Notes under the pieces: model-generated
Seen by the model: the letters and a program-made list of their open reading frames with translations, nothing else
The model's database searches: none
Told to the model about the DNA's origin: nothing
Made by a program: the position numbers and the translations under genes
Shown here: piece by piece, positions 1 to 12,500 of the stretch
Position numbering within the stretch: position 1 is the first letter of the stretch
Layout: each line of letters starts with the position of its first letter
Source: Branchiostoma belcheri
Taxonomy: Eukaryota; Chordata; Leptocardii; Amphioxiformes; Branchiostomatidae
Direction of reading: 5' to 3'
Assembly (NCBI RefSeq): GCF_001625305.1
Contig: NW_017802379.1
Coordinates: forward strand, 9,608,374 to 9,672,373
Length of the DNA: 64,000 nt

Positions 1-187
1 TTCCTCACTTCGCTCAGGTGAACATGAGTATTGTCCTGTCATGTATTGTCCCCTGTGTTGGTGGCGGCATTAATATAAGTTGATAAAACTTGAGTGTGCC
101 GTCACCACGTCTGGTGATTACATGTTGGAATAAAAAAAAAACAATTATCAAAACTCATATAAATCACTGTCAGAAATGTCTTCATAC

Positions 188-1906
188 CTGTGTGGCTGTA
201 CGGGGTGTTTTCGTGTCCATCTATGATCGGGTCGCCGCTACTGTTGGGTCCAAACACTTCAACGCTGCTGGTGAAGACCAGGAAAGGCACGCCTACTTTT
301 TCACAACACCGCAACAATGTTTCAGTTCCTGAAGAAAAAGTTTCATATATCAGCAAGAAATCCAAGATTCCTGGGAATATTTTGGGTTTTCATGACATTC
401 AAGTTGCCCGCATTTCCTGTGTCTGACCTTTTGACATGTGCCTGTCAATCTTCCAACCCACGTGCTGTCAATCTACTTTATATGGGCAAGTAGACACCCT
501 CACCCATATATTGGTTAAGTGCAGGTCACAACAAAACAAAACTGTACAGATACATTTATGTATTGTCAATGCGATTTTAAGCTTCATTTTCTCATAAGGC
601 CATACCGCCTTAATTTTATGGATGACATCCGCGCGCACATTGATTTTCGCCTGTTCCAAAAAAAAAAAGGTCACGTCCACCGAGGCTCTGGCCTTGCTCT
701 AGGCCTGGGAAGTCCACGATACAGTAGTTAGCGACAATACGGAGCCGGGCACCCAGGCTACCGAAGCTCCACGACTCCAGAACTCAGTACATACGTACAG
801 TGCCGATTCATAAATTCCGCAAAAAGACAGCATATGTGCCGGCTTGTCGTATACGTCTCTTAAGTATTGCCGCAAATTCACAATGCCAGCTTTGTATTCC
901 TGTGGTTTAGTAGCATTTTTAGTTTGGGCCGCATTTTTTTATTCGCACGCGCGCACTAGTTTTGGGGCCTTCAGAGGATGTCATCCATAAAATCAAGTCG
1001 ATGTGGCCTAAACAAGCAGCCAATTAGCAATATCCCTGTACGCGTTTCTGCTGGATATTATGAAGTTGGGTGCTACAGGTGTCTCCAAACTTACCTGTGA
1101 CGTTGACGTCCCACATGACCTGGTCAGGGATACCCCCTGTGCAGTCGATGAGGGCGGCGGTGTGGATGATGACGTCAACCCCTCGGCACGCCTCCGTCAG
1201 CGCCTGCTCATCCCTGATGTCTCCCACAACGTGCACGATGGGAGGGGCAGTCACGGGGCTTCTTTCTTTATCTGTGATTGGAGAATGATAGACCAATCAT
1301 GACTGCCCATTACCAGAAACCGTTCAACCAATGATAGCATCATCATGGTACATGTAGACCAGTGATGAGAGCGGTTTTCATGTTCGTCAAGTATTTGCAT
1401 TTTTATATTTCGCTCCATACCATATATGGATGAAATATATTGTTGTTCCTCGTGTTGATCTTCTTCTCCTACCATGGATTCTTTTTTTTGGGGGGCCTTA
1501 TGTTATTAACCCGCCCTTCTATGTGGTCGTAGGTTGTTCCAATGCAGCGCCGTATGTACCAAGGACAGAGAAGGGTTCGGTATGCCTGGACAATAAGAGA
1601 CATTCTTGGCTCCTTGCGACTTTCTATTCTTTAATCAGTTCTCTTATCCTCTCCCAGGAACGTTAGAGAAGACGAATAAAAACAGGAAAAATGTTACGAA
1701 TCCAAGGAAGAAATGGCATGTGGATACCACACTCGGTCTCTATAGGTCAACGACTCACCTAAGTTGTCGTCTGTGTTTGCCTTGGACACGTCGTAGACTC
1801 GTATTTCAGACACGTTAGGCTCTTTCTCCACCAGCATCTGGACGATACGACTCCCAAGAAACCCTCTACCGCCGGTGACTAGGTACACTTGACCGCGGCC
1901 TGCCAT
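188..1906 (-). CDS. 3-beta-hydroxysteroid dehydrogenase family protein (HSD3B-like), 5' part of the gene
   Basis: Three coding exons read leftward: 1906-1759, 1271-1095 and 328-188, all with GT-AG borders and a consistent phase of 1; the gene continues beyond the left edge. The first 155 residues are present. The start ATG at 1906 is followed within 10 codons by the dinucleotide-binding motif TGGRGFLG (residues 11-18). Exon 2 gives [18 protein letters not shown] then IHTAALID, and exon 3 gives [12 protein letters not shown], in the order and spacing of animal HSD3B enzymes. These oxidise 3-beta-hydroxy-5-ene steroids with NAD and isomerise the double bond, in ER or mitochondrial membranes. 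The GFLG start and the ENTPY-type segment look closest to HSD3B7 (bile-acid/oxysterol branch), but the subgroup cannot be settled without the C-terminal half. The catalytic YxxxK lies outside the window. Intron 2 carries a Harbinger-like insertion. Confidence 0.87.
598..1008 (+). mobile_element. Harbinger-like MITE, subfamily B (copy B1)
   Basis: A 411-bp element with ends GGCCATACCGCC and CGATGTGGCC flanked by TAA on both sides. Just inside each end is the inverted word ATGGATGACATCC / GGATGTCATCCAT. It has no coding capacity. Related copies lie at 4279, 35255, 38338, 38864, 49309 and 61352. It sits in intron 2 of the HSD3B-like gene. The 3-bp TAA duplication and GGCC ends fit PIF/Harbinger (Tourist-like) elements; this class call is inference. 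Confidence 0.75.
1395..1480 (+). repeat. Dispersed repeat fragment
   Basis: About 85 bp around a small inverted repeat (tccataccatatatggatga), closely matched at 48460-48545 inside a MED15 intron. Both are followed by TTCTTCTCCT-rich sequence. Family unknown; the element ends are not visible. Confidence 0.5.
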
Positions 1907-2177
1907 ATCTTTTCCGCTCCTTCTGTATTTTAGGAAATGCCGTATATAGTCAGAATCTATAGCGTATTGATTGTGACTAAGCTAAGAAAGAAAAAGAAAG
2001 AAAGAAAAACACACCCAACTTCTGCTTGGAGGGTACCTAGCGCCTTTCCGTCATTAATTTTCAAGTAAGAAACGCTGTATTCGCGAAAAGATTATGAATA
2101 ACAGTTAGTTCAAGAAACAAAGCTGTTTTAGTATTTCACTAAAGACGAATAACCTGAGAACTTGATAACTGAATACG

Positions 2178-2367
2178 TTAGCCTCCATAGCATGACAAAA
2201 ACTTTGTGGTCTTCATGGTCTTTGGGAGCTTTTATGTGCTATTTTCTGATTGCATATAGACAACAAAGCCGGCCTGATTGAATTACCCCCGTTTTTAGAA
2301 CTGGGCTAATCAAAAAACAGCCAAAGACCACCAAACCCCCAGTTCTATAAGCCTGCTACGGAGGCTA
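2178..2367. mobile_element. 190-bp MITE with 8-bp target duplication
   Basis: The ends are AGCCTCCATAGCA and TGCTACGGAGGCT, inverted with one mismatch. The flanks are TGAATACG at 2170-2177 and again at 2368-2375. The element is non-coding and lies between the divergent HSD3B-like and MED15 genes. An 8-bp duplication fits hAT, Mutator or Merlin groups; the family is not resolved. Confidence 0.72.
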
Positions 2368-2817
2368 TGAATACGATACCAAGGATAGCGGCTGTTCCGA
2401 AGATCGCTTGAGCCTTGAGGTGCGACGTCCACGTTTCAGAAACCTGTTGCTCAACTTCGTCCGGAAAAGACGTTGGTGAAATCGACGGACAAAATCACCG
2501 TTTAAAACCGATGAAAACAACTCCAAATGTAATCGCTGGGCTTTCCCTATGCTAGCTCCTTTTCTGGAGGAAACTTTTCATAATCTTGTGTTTCGTCAGC
2601 AGCCTCAAGGAAATCCTTGACACAATCTTTGTCTGACGCGATGTTCATCCTTGAACATTTCTCCTCGCATAGTATAACCTAATTTGGCAAGTTCAGTCAG
2701 CCTAGGTCATCTCTTGATGTTAAGATATTACTTCAGGTATCCTTGAGTTTTCAAATCATTCGGGAATGGCTATTGACAGTGTGATCCTGTCAATAACAGT
2801 AAATTCTGCACCATTAA

Positions 2818-3186
2818 AGGCATTTAATGTGATTTCAGGGCAGCAAATCTGGAAATATTCTGAATAAGGCAATCTTTGTGATATTGACACATACTGCTTC
2901 ACATTAGCACATTTGTGTAAGTATTTCATACTCTGGGCTTTAAAAACTGCAGAAACAAGCCCCACGATGAGTCCTTTATTTTCTTGGTGGTGCCCTAAAA
3001 ATCAGCCAAGGGCCCTTTAAACTTCCGGTAACCGTCAGAATTTTGGAAATTTTTGCTCCACGAGGGTCACTATATCTATACATTGGGACAGTGTGTTTTC
3101 AACTATGTAACGTTATGCAGATAAATGACTAGAATATTGGCTTTGAAAATCTGGTTTACAGGCCCTAAAAACTGCACTGGATGCTT
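2818..3186 (-). mobile_element. Kolobok-like MITE (copy D3)
   Basis: A 369-bp element flanked by TTAA on both sides, starting AGGCATT and ending ATGCTT. It is exactly the same length as, and homologous in reverse orientation to, 41509-41877. It supplies an ACTTCCGG-like word near 3030 upstream of MED15. TTAA duplication with AGG ends fits Kolobok or piggyBac groups. Confidence 0.72.
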
Positions 3187-3199
3187 TTAACAGGTTAAT

Positions 3200-3406
3200 C
3201 CTGTCAATAGTTCAGGCATTTTTTCTGTTATTGATATGATGATCCTGTCAATAGTGCAAATTTTTCCACTATTGACACTAGGATGGTAATATCCATAAGC
3301 TTGTATCATTTAGCCTGTCAATATTACTGTACAGGCATTTTTTTCTGTTATTGATAAGGTGATCCTGTCAATATTGCAAATTTTCCAATAGATCATCCTG
3401 TCAATA
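3200..3406 (+). promoter_or_regulatory. Cluster of CCTGTCAATA boxes upstream of MED15
   Basis: The decamer CCTGTCAATA occurs exactly at 3200, 3244, 3314, 3364 and 3397, and once more at 2786. Part of this comes from an imperfect tandem duplication of about 115 bp (3200-3310 and 3314-3420). The last box ends about 120 bp before the MED15 start codon, so it lies in the likely promoter. The core TGTCA is bound by TALE homeodomain factors (MEIS/PKNOX/TGIF); any link to them here is inference. Confidence 0.4.
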
Positions 3407-3525
3407 AAAAAAAACAGTCGTCCAATGTTGCGCACCGGCCTTGTGTCGTAAAACTACCTTCAGAGGTGATTACGACGTCAACGCAAAACGTTTTCGACCT
3501 GCGCGTGCAGGAAAAAACAGCAATC

Positions 3526-6500
3526 ATGGCGGACAATAATGCGGATTGGCGAAGCCCTGCGTTCCGACAGAAAGTTATGGCTCAAATGTAAGTATTCCGA
3601 TTATTGATATGATTATTAATGTATCTAAAAGGCTGAGGATTGTCGTATGAAAGTTTGTAACGAATATGTTGCTTTATGATGCCATATTTAGAAGACCAAA
3701 GTCCAGTGAAGTTTTGAGTATGAGTCTATGTCATTTTCCTTCACAAGACGTCACTGCTAGTTGTAAACAAAAATGTTATTTATAAATTTTCATAAACAAA
3801 ACGGGAACCTATGTGTGCCAAAGATCACCACAAATGTTGTGCAGGCTTTGGCCAGGGTTACTGTTTACTGCTTGTCGCGTGTACAGAAGGGAAACAATAA
3901 ATTTATTATTATCTTTCACAGGAATTTATTACTTGTGCTCCGGCCAGACCATGCCTAGATTTTTGTGGCATCCAAATAATTTACGTTTCGACTAGAAATA
4001 CTCTTTAAGAATCATGCAAATTGGATTGTTCAAGTTGTTATGTATAACAACTTGAACAATCCAATTTGCATGATTGGTAGCGTAGCGTGGAACCAATGAA
4101 AATTTATATGACAGTTCCTGAAAATAGTAAATACGATAGGTTTTACTTTTATTCAATGAACAAAGACTTTTGGACAAAAATTACCCTCTTCTGATGTTAG
4201 GGAACATTGAATCTTCCAGTTCATGATTTCTGCATGCAGCCAGTTAACAATTTAAATGTTGCCAGTGACATCAGCCAAGGCCATGTTGATTTGATTATAT
4301 GGATGACATCCGCGCGCACATGAAATTTCTTCCGTTTCAAAAAAGGTTTCAACCATACCGTAAATCGTACAAACCAGTTGAGCAAAATGAGCAAATATAT
4401 ACCGTAAGTTGAAAAAAAAAAAACATTGGAAAAGGATACCAATGTCATAGAATGCCAAAATCAAACAAAAAAGACCAAAGTGTAAATAAATGAATTTGAA
4501 CACTAGATTATTCGCCAAACCATATTCTGTGTCATTTGTTCAACCTTCAAAACCATGTAGATTTCATCATTAAAGCAACTTTTTTTTCTTGCCAAACTTT
4601 TTTCATTCGCACGCTCACATCAGTTTTGGGGTTCCCAGAGGATGTCATCCATATAATCAAATCAACATGGCCTAAGCATGACAGGCAGTTCAGAACCTGG
4701 CACCACAACTCGTGAAAAACGTTCTTTCTTTTTCAACTATTTTCAGGAACTGAACTGTTGTATTTCCTTGTCATCGGTTTCATATCCTCTTGAAGGGCCC
4801 CGAGAAATGATACCATAAAACAGGTTTAGAGTTAAATTAGACATGAACTTTAAAATTTATAAGTTAGGGGCATTCACCTTTGCAAGCACAGCTTAAAGGC
4901 ACTCTATGTAGTTTTTTGACAATACAAAAAGTATATTTTTCATTCTTTTCTTTACATAGTACATTGACTTAACCCTTTAGTATTCCAAAATCATACTCCT
5001 CAACAAAAAATACAACATCCTTGCTCCTTAGAAGCTTAGAAAACTGTGAATGATCTTCTATACAACCTCTGGCCAAACCGCACATATGGTACATTGTATT
5101 GTCCACTGCTAGTGGTTTGACCTACATCCCAGTGGGGTGTCAGTTGATAGCTTACCAGTTTCTGAAATACCTAACCGTTTACCAGATTTTTTAATCTCTT
5201 TTGAAGGGATAATGACCACAGTTTATTCATGCCCAACAAAATACTCCAAGTTGATAATTATATTCCACCAGACCTCATGTGAAAGATATGAGTGTTTTTC
5301 TAAGGAGGCTACTAGTATATCTTGTCACATGTGCCCCTGTCAATCAAGCCTGGCAAGCCGGTCAATTAGCCACCCTAGGGGGCAACCCCTGTATGTTGTT
5401 GTTGTTGTTGTGCTGAGCAAACCGGTGGCACCGGGTACCCAAGAAGGACTGTTTGAACGGACAAAATATACGTAAGAAATGTGAAATAATGACAAAAATG
5501 TGTTGAAAAGTGATAGTAACTGTTAATAACACTGAAATTTAGTATAATTAGAATATTCCAAATTTTTGCGCAAAAAACTACATAGAGTGCCTTTAAACCA
5601 TGAACTAGCTTATATTATAATGATCTGCTTCTCAGCTACATGTGATATAGATATCGTCAATTTCACCTGGTTCCTCTAAGGATGTTATATAATGTTATTG
5701 GTTCCTTACATCGTACATACTGTATTGACTTGTCAGTTTGTCCTCTACCCTTATCCACACTTGGCAAAATAAACTGCTTTACTATATGCCAATTCGGCAG
5801 TTTGCTATTGCTAAGTGCTTTGTGTTGTTCAATGAATGAGATTATTCCGAAACCTTATTAATATTATCATTTATATCATGTATGAAATGAAAGAGAAAGT
5901 GATGAACAAGTGCAAGTGCTAGCCAAGGCCATACCAATTTGATGTCAGGGTTCCCAAGTTTTGGGAGGTAAATAATAATAACAAAAATGAAAGTGGAAAA
6001 AAAAACATACAGGCTATGATAAAAGGTTTAAGAGGTTGTACATTTTGATTTTGAGGTGGTAGGTTTTGACTAGGCCATTCTTTTGTTGTTTTTTTGTTGG
6101 CTTTTCTTACTAGTCTTAGTGGTCATGATTTCTTTCTTCTGCCTCCCTCTACCACCAGATGAATGTAAAGCTTTCTTTGCTTTGATGCATTCATATGTTT
6201 TTAATTTGCTAGACTAGTAGTTGTTGACATTCATAGATAGACAAAGGTAGAGTATGATGTTCAGGAGGAGGGATTTACACATGTATTAGTAGCGCCATCT
6301 AGCTGTCTTCTTTAAAAATGCAAGACACAGTACAGCCATAGTACATGCAAGTACATGCAAGGCTTGCTACATGTGATGTGAGTACTAGTAAAATTACTTT
6401 GGTGACATGAAACTAAGTCTTTCTCACGTTAAACATTATCACTTTACAACCTCTATGTTGGGCAAAAGCTTACCAAAGCTAAAACAGCTCCAGTCATGCT

Positions 6501-9500
6501 CCAATCAAGGACACCAAAAAGGAACAAAGGACTTCTTTTCACACAATCATCACTGAGTGATTGGGAGTTCTCACCTGGCCAGAAGGAAGTGAGAACACTG
6601 AGAAAGTGTATGACAATGGAGGGTGCAGGGGTGATAATGAATAGTGATGCATACCTAAACCCAATTTTAGGTTCAGGTCCGGATTCAAGTCCAGAGGTTT
6701 AGGTTCAGTTCCGGACTTGTAAGTTTGGAACTAAACCCATGGCATATACAAAATTGCATGTTGGCAACCTTGCAATGTTGTCTGGGTGAAACTTTGGCCA
6801 CATAACATGGAGTTCGGTTCTTGATGATGCCCGATGGCAATGTTTTTTTCATTTTGCAGCAAAGATTTTGCAATCTACGGAATGTTTTAGGTGGTTTGGA
6901 AAGAAAAGGGGTATGTGAAATGGTATTCTATGGTAATAAGTCCGGACTCGGTTCTTGACTTTTAGGTTTTTTTTTACTTGAACCTAAACATTCTTACAAG
7001 TCCGGATCCAAGTCCAGTGAACCAGTATGCATCACTAATAATGAATAAATGCTCAAAATGAATTGACTATTCAAACTTCTACAATTTATCCCAATTTCTC
7101 TAAACTTACAGAAAAAACTATTCTTCTTTTAACTTCCCAAAACCCACAAATTTTGGAAAAGGTGGGACATTACGTCTTCTATGGTTTACAGAAGAGAAGT
7201 CAAACCCTTCAGACATAGTTTTAGACATAGTTCTAGTTCTAGACAGCTACCTTTATCATGTAGACTTTAGTTATTTTATACTCTATTTCATTGTTCTTTT
7301 ATGTTTTGTAATTTGCAATTAGCCTCCGGGCACAAATTTGCAATAAACTTTTCAATAAATAACAATGGACTCCATTCGGATTTGCTAACGTGCAACAATT
7401 GAACCTTTTCTTTTCATACCACCTAAAACCTTCCATAGAATATGATAGATTGCAAAATCTGTGCTGCAATATGAAGAAAACATTGCCAGCGGGCATCGTC
7501 AAGTATTGGCCTCCATGTTTTGTGGCCAAAGTTTTGCCCAGACAACATTGCAAGGTTGCCAACATGCAATTTTGTATATGCCATGGGTTCAGGGACAGAC
7601 TTACGAGTCCGGAACTGAACCTAAACCTCAGGACTTGAATCTGGACCTGAACCATTGTGGGTTTAGGTACACAGCACTAGTCATTGTAATTCTTTGACAT
7701 TAATAACATTATTTTTCCAGTGACGATGCGGTCCGTGCAGCGGGAAATCCGACCTCCAAGAGTAGCATGGAGATGGAGAACCACGTGTTCCAGAAGGCAA
7801 AGAGCAGGGTCAGTACAAAATCACTGTCTTCTTTTCTTGGTCTACTATAACTCCTATGTACATTATGATTCATCCAGTGGGTCGGTATCATGCAGTTCTC
7901 CAACAGACTGCAAGGTTTCTTGTTTCTTTCGTATAACCGGTAAACCGCCTTTAGGCGTAACACAACGGTTTTGTACATGTACGCACATGTACGTAAGATC
8001 GGACTGTAAGGGTTGAACCACTCACACCGGGAAAATCCCCTACTCTTTTTCGATAAGTGCGGTGGGTTCTTTAACGTGCGTGGTGTGTGGCTCCTCCAAA
8101 CACGGGACCTCCATTTAACGTCCTATCTGAGGGACGTCCCTAGCCGAAGCTAGGTACTCATTTCCACCTAAGTGAAGTGAGGAAAGTCGTATAAAGTGCC
8201 TTTCCCAAGGGCACAAGATCGGTGACATGGGCAGGGTTCGAACCCGCGACCTCTGGGGTGTGAGCCGAACGCGCTACCGACTGCGCCACACGACCCCACG
8301 TTGTGGTGCATTGCAATAGCATAAATGATGCAGATACATGGGCAAAGAGCAGGGTCAGTACAAAATCACTGTCTTCTTTTCTTGGTCTAGTATAACTCCC
8401 ATGTACATTATGATTATTCATCCAGTGGGTTGGTATCATGCAGTTCTCCAACAGGCTGCAAGGTGGTGCATTGCAATGGCATAAATGATGCAGATACTAG
8501 TACATGGGCAAAGAGCAGGGTCAGTAAAATATCACTCTTCTTTGAGCCTGCTTCTTTTCTTGGTCTAGTATAACTCCCATGTACATTATGATTATTCATC
8601 CAGTGGGTTGGTATCATTCAGTTCTCCAACAGACTGCTAGGTGGTGCTATGTCTATATAGCCTCATTGCAATGGCATAAATGATGCAGATACATGGGCAA
8701 ACAGCAGGGTCAGTACAACATCACTGTCTTCTTTTCTTGGTCTAGTATAACTCCCATGTACATTATGATTCATCCAGTGGGTCGGTATCATGCAATTCTC
8801 CAACAGACTGCAAGGTGGTGCTGTGTCTATATAGCTTTATTGCAATGGCATAAATGATGCAGATACATGGGCAAAGAGCAGGGTCAGTAAAACATCACTG
8901 TTTTCTATTCTTGGTCTAGTATAACTCCCATGTACATTATAATTCTTTCAGTGGGTCGGTATCATGCAGTTCTCCAACAGGCTGCATGGTGGTGCTGTGT
9001 CTATATAGCCTCATGGCAATGGCATAAATGATGCAGATACATGGGCAAAGAGCAGGGTCAGTAAAGTCAAGTATAACTCACATACACAATGTCAATCTTG
9101 ATTCATCCAGTGCTTTAGATTCATGCAGTTTATCAGCAGGCTGCAAGGGGGTGCTTCTGTACATATATATACCAATTCATTCTTTCCTAGAACTATCGCA
9201 GAGTGGAACTCACTGTCACCAAGTACAGTAGGGGCATTGTCAATAGATAGCTTTAAACAATGTCTAGAGCTAGAAGTTCAAGGGTTAGGTGTAACAAGTC
9301 GATTGGTGTAATTTAGCCAGCTGCCGCCGCGCAGCGTGCCTGCAAAGCTGGGGTGTAACGCCAGCTATACAGATACAGATACCATGGAATACTAGAAGAA
9401 TACATGATACAGGTGTACATGCTTTTCAGTATTAGTGGCCTACAGTAGTGTTAATGATTGTCCTCCTCTGTGCAGCATTCAAATATTCAGCAGAATGATT

Positions 9501-12500
9501 GTAATACTATCCATGTTTTTAGCCTCCAGGTTTCTTAATCCTTAGAATAGATGGATTCGTCTTGTGTACATTTCTAAGAAGCCCAGGTTCTAAGAAGCCC
9601 TCTGATCCATTTTAAAACTTAATGGCTCAGACTTGTGATTTAGATTGTGTGATCCACCTTATTTGTAGGCTTGTTTGTAAGTTCCATAACAAAAAGGATC
9701 TGGCAATACTATATAGAGGCTTTGAATCAAACTTAAGTTTGAAGAAGGTTTGAGCTAGGTTGGACAGTAATTCGTAAAAGGGCTTTTAAACTCTTTCTTT
9801 TTTCTTTCTTTTATACAAGCATCAGTCAGAAATGTGTGATATATGAGAAACAAAGGTCGGCAACAAAACCCACAGGCTCAGTCTTTTTATGGATGGTGTT
9901 GTGGGGTTAATCCTAACCATATATGGTGTTTTTTTAGGCTGAATTAGAGATCAGTAGTCTCATGTAAGAAAAATCTATTTTGGTTATTACCTCCGTGTAT
10001 GGACGTATTGTTTTGGATGTGTGTGTGCATGTGTTTGCTTCTGTGTTCACACAGTTCAGTGATAGACATTTGTGGGAGAATTTTGTAACCACAGACCACA
10101 AATAAAAAAGGACAGACACAGGAAATTTGGTCCCAGAAGCTGTCAAGTAGCCAGCAGGATGTTGGTTGTGAGTTTGTTGGCTGGGTGCCAGTGGGAAAAT
10201 GCATACTTAGATGCAGATAGATAAATTCTCAATAAGGCCACACCAATTTAATTTCTTGGTTAACAGATTTTTCTAGAAAAATAATGGAGCGGGCGGGCGA
10301 AAATAATTAAAAATAAAAACAGGCCTAGGCATTGTATTATGGCCCAAAATGATACGATAGGAGCCATGAAGTCAACACACCAGGCTGGTTCAGAATTTAA
10401 ACAATGAATTTTGAACTTGTAATGATACCACTGCATTGATAGATGGAATAACTGTAAGGAAGAAAAGGACTGTTTTCAACTGTTCAGGGCAAAATATGAG
10501 CATTTTGCAGTTGATTCTGAATTTTTTTATTTTTTTTCAAATCTGAAGCGGGCAAATCCGTTAACCAAGAAATTGAATTGGTGTGGCCTAATGAATAAAA
10601 CAAGAAATGCACAAAAACTGTATATATTTCAGTCATATATGAGAGCTTTGATTTCTTGTTTCTTTGCTTGGCAGTGGCAGCAATTCTTTCAAATTTAAAG
10701 TATATCTTGTTTGCCAAACCATTTGTTTTAAAAACCCTGAACACCAATAGGCAACATGTTCATGATATATGATGTCATGATAGAATAACTTTATGATATG
10801 AGGGTATTGAAATATTTATGTGTATTATTTTCCAATTTCAAGGACAAAATAGAAGTCATATGGAAATGTGTTCATATTTAATCCATACCCTGTCCCTGGT
10901 GCTGAAAACTCATCCAATTCATATTTATGTTTGGTGCTTTATCACTGTTATTTCTGGCTAAGACTAACAAACAATTGCATCTAAGGCCACACCAATTTAA
11001 TCTGTTGGTTCTCGGATTCGCCTTTTCATTTTTTTCTGATTTGCAAAAAAAAAATTCTGGGTCTGAATCAGCTGAAAAGTGCTCATATTTTGCCCCCAAT
11101 AGTGTAGTATAGTCCTTTTCTTCCTAGTTGTTACAGTTTTTTCCATCTATCAGTATCAATGCAGTTGTTTGATTAAAAGTTCCAAATTCATTGGTTAGAT
11201 ATAGTAACCCAGCCTTTTGTGGTGACTTCATGGCTTCTATCGTAGCACTTGGGGCTATAATAGGATGCCTAGAACTGTTTTTTTTAAATTTTTTTGCCCT
11301 GTAGCTTCGCTATATATTTTCTGAAAAAATCCGAGAATCAACAAATTGAATTGGCGTGGCCTTCACTGCAAACCAAGATTGTATTATTGGATAGAATTTG
11401 GTATTACTTGCAAATTGTGACAAAGAAAATAGTAGTGTCCTGGTCTGTTATATACATTGTATAAATTCATGTTGCTAGGTCCAAGGGAAGGATTTCTCCT
11501 TGGTGCTGAAAAGACATCCATTGAACATGGATGAAACTGTGCTAAAAAATGGCAGATTTTCTCATCCAGAATGTTTTTTTTTATTTTGCCACCCTGAAAT
11601 CTGGACACCTTTAAGGCCACACCAATTTGATTTGTTGGTTCTCAGATTCGCCTCTTCATTTTTTTCTGGTTGGAAAAAAAAAGATTCTGCTTCTGAATCA
11701 ACTAAAAAAATGCTCATATTTTGCCTCCAACACTTGAGGAAAGTCCTTTTCTTTCTAGTTGTTACAGTTTTCCATCTATCAATGCAGTGGTTTGATTGAA
11801 AGTTAAAAATTCATTGTAATAGGACGCCTAGACCTGTTTTTATTTTTTATTTTTTTTCGCCCTGTTGCTTCATAATTTTTCCAAAAAAATCTGAGAACCA
11901 ACAAATTAAATTGGTGGAGCCTAAAGGAAATACACATGAACCAGGTATCTAGCCTGAGTGAGCCCCCTGTTCTATATGTCACCTGTAGTGATGCATACTG
12001 GTTCACTGGACTTGGATCCGGACTTGTAAGAATGTTTAGGTTCAAGTCCAAAAAAACCTAAAGTCAAGAACCGAGTCCGGACTTATTACCATAAAAGACC
12101 ATTTCACATACCCCTTTTCTTTCCAAACCACCTAAAACCTTCCACAGATTGCAAAATCTTTGCTGCAAAATGAAGAAAACATTGCCATCAGGCATCGTCA
12201 AGTGTCGGCCTCCATGTTATGTGTCCAAAGTTTCACCCAGACAACATTGTAAGGTTGCCAACATGCAATTTTGTATATGCCATGGTTATAGGTCCGGACT
12301 TACAAGTCCGGACCTGAACCTAAACCGCCGGACTTGAATCCGGACCTGAACCTAAAATTGGGTTTAGGTATGCATCACTAGTCACCTGTTGAGCATATCT
12401 CCCCAGTCCCACCTCTGATCTTATGTTTCACCTGAAACCCCAGTCTAGCGGCGGAATGGCAACTCTGCAATATTCATACGACATTTTCCCACTTATTGGA

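Noticed and set aside
5137-5475. 112-codon ORF
   Set aside because: Lies wholly within a TTAA-flanked MITE, includes a microsatellite-derived valine run and has no domain.
8158-8617. Similar minus-strand ORFs (MIPTHWMNNHNVHGSYTRPRKE)
   Set aside because: Readings of the exon 2 minisatellite; they repeat only because the DNA repeats.
8341-9172. CRISPR-like regular repeats
   Set aside because: Units are 166-189 bp, repeat throughout with no distinct spacers, and the setting is an animal genome.
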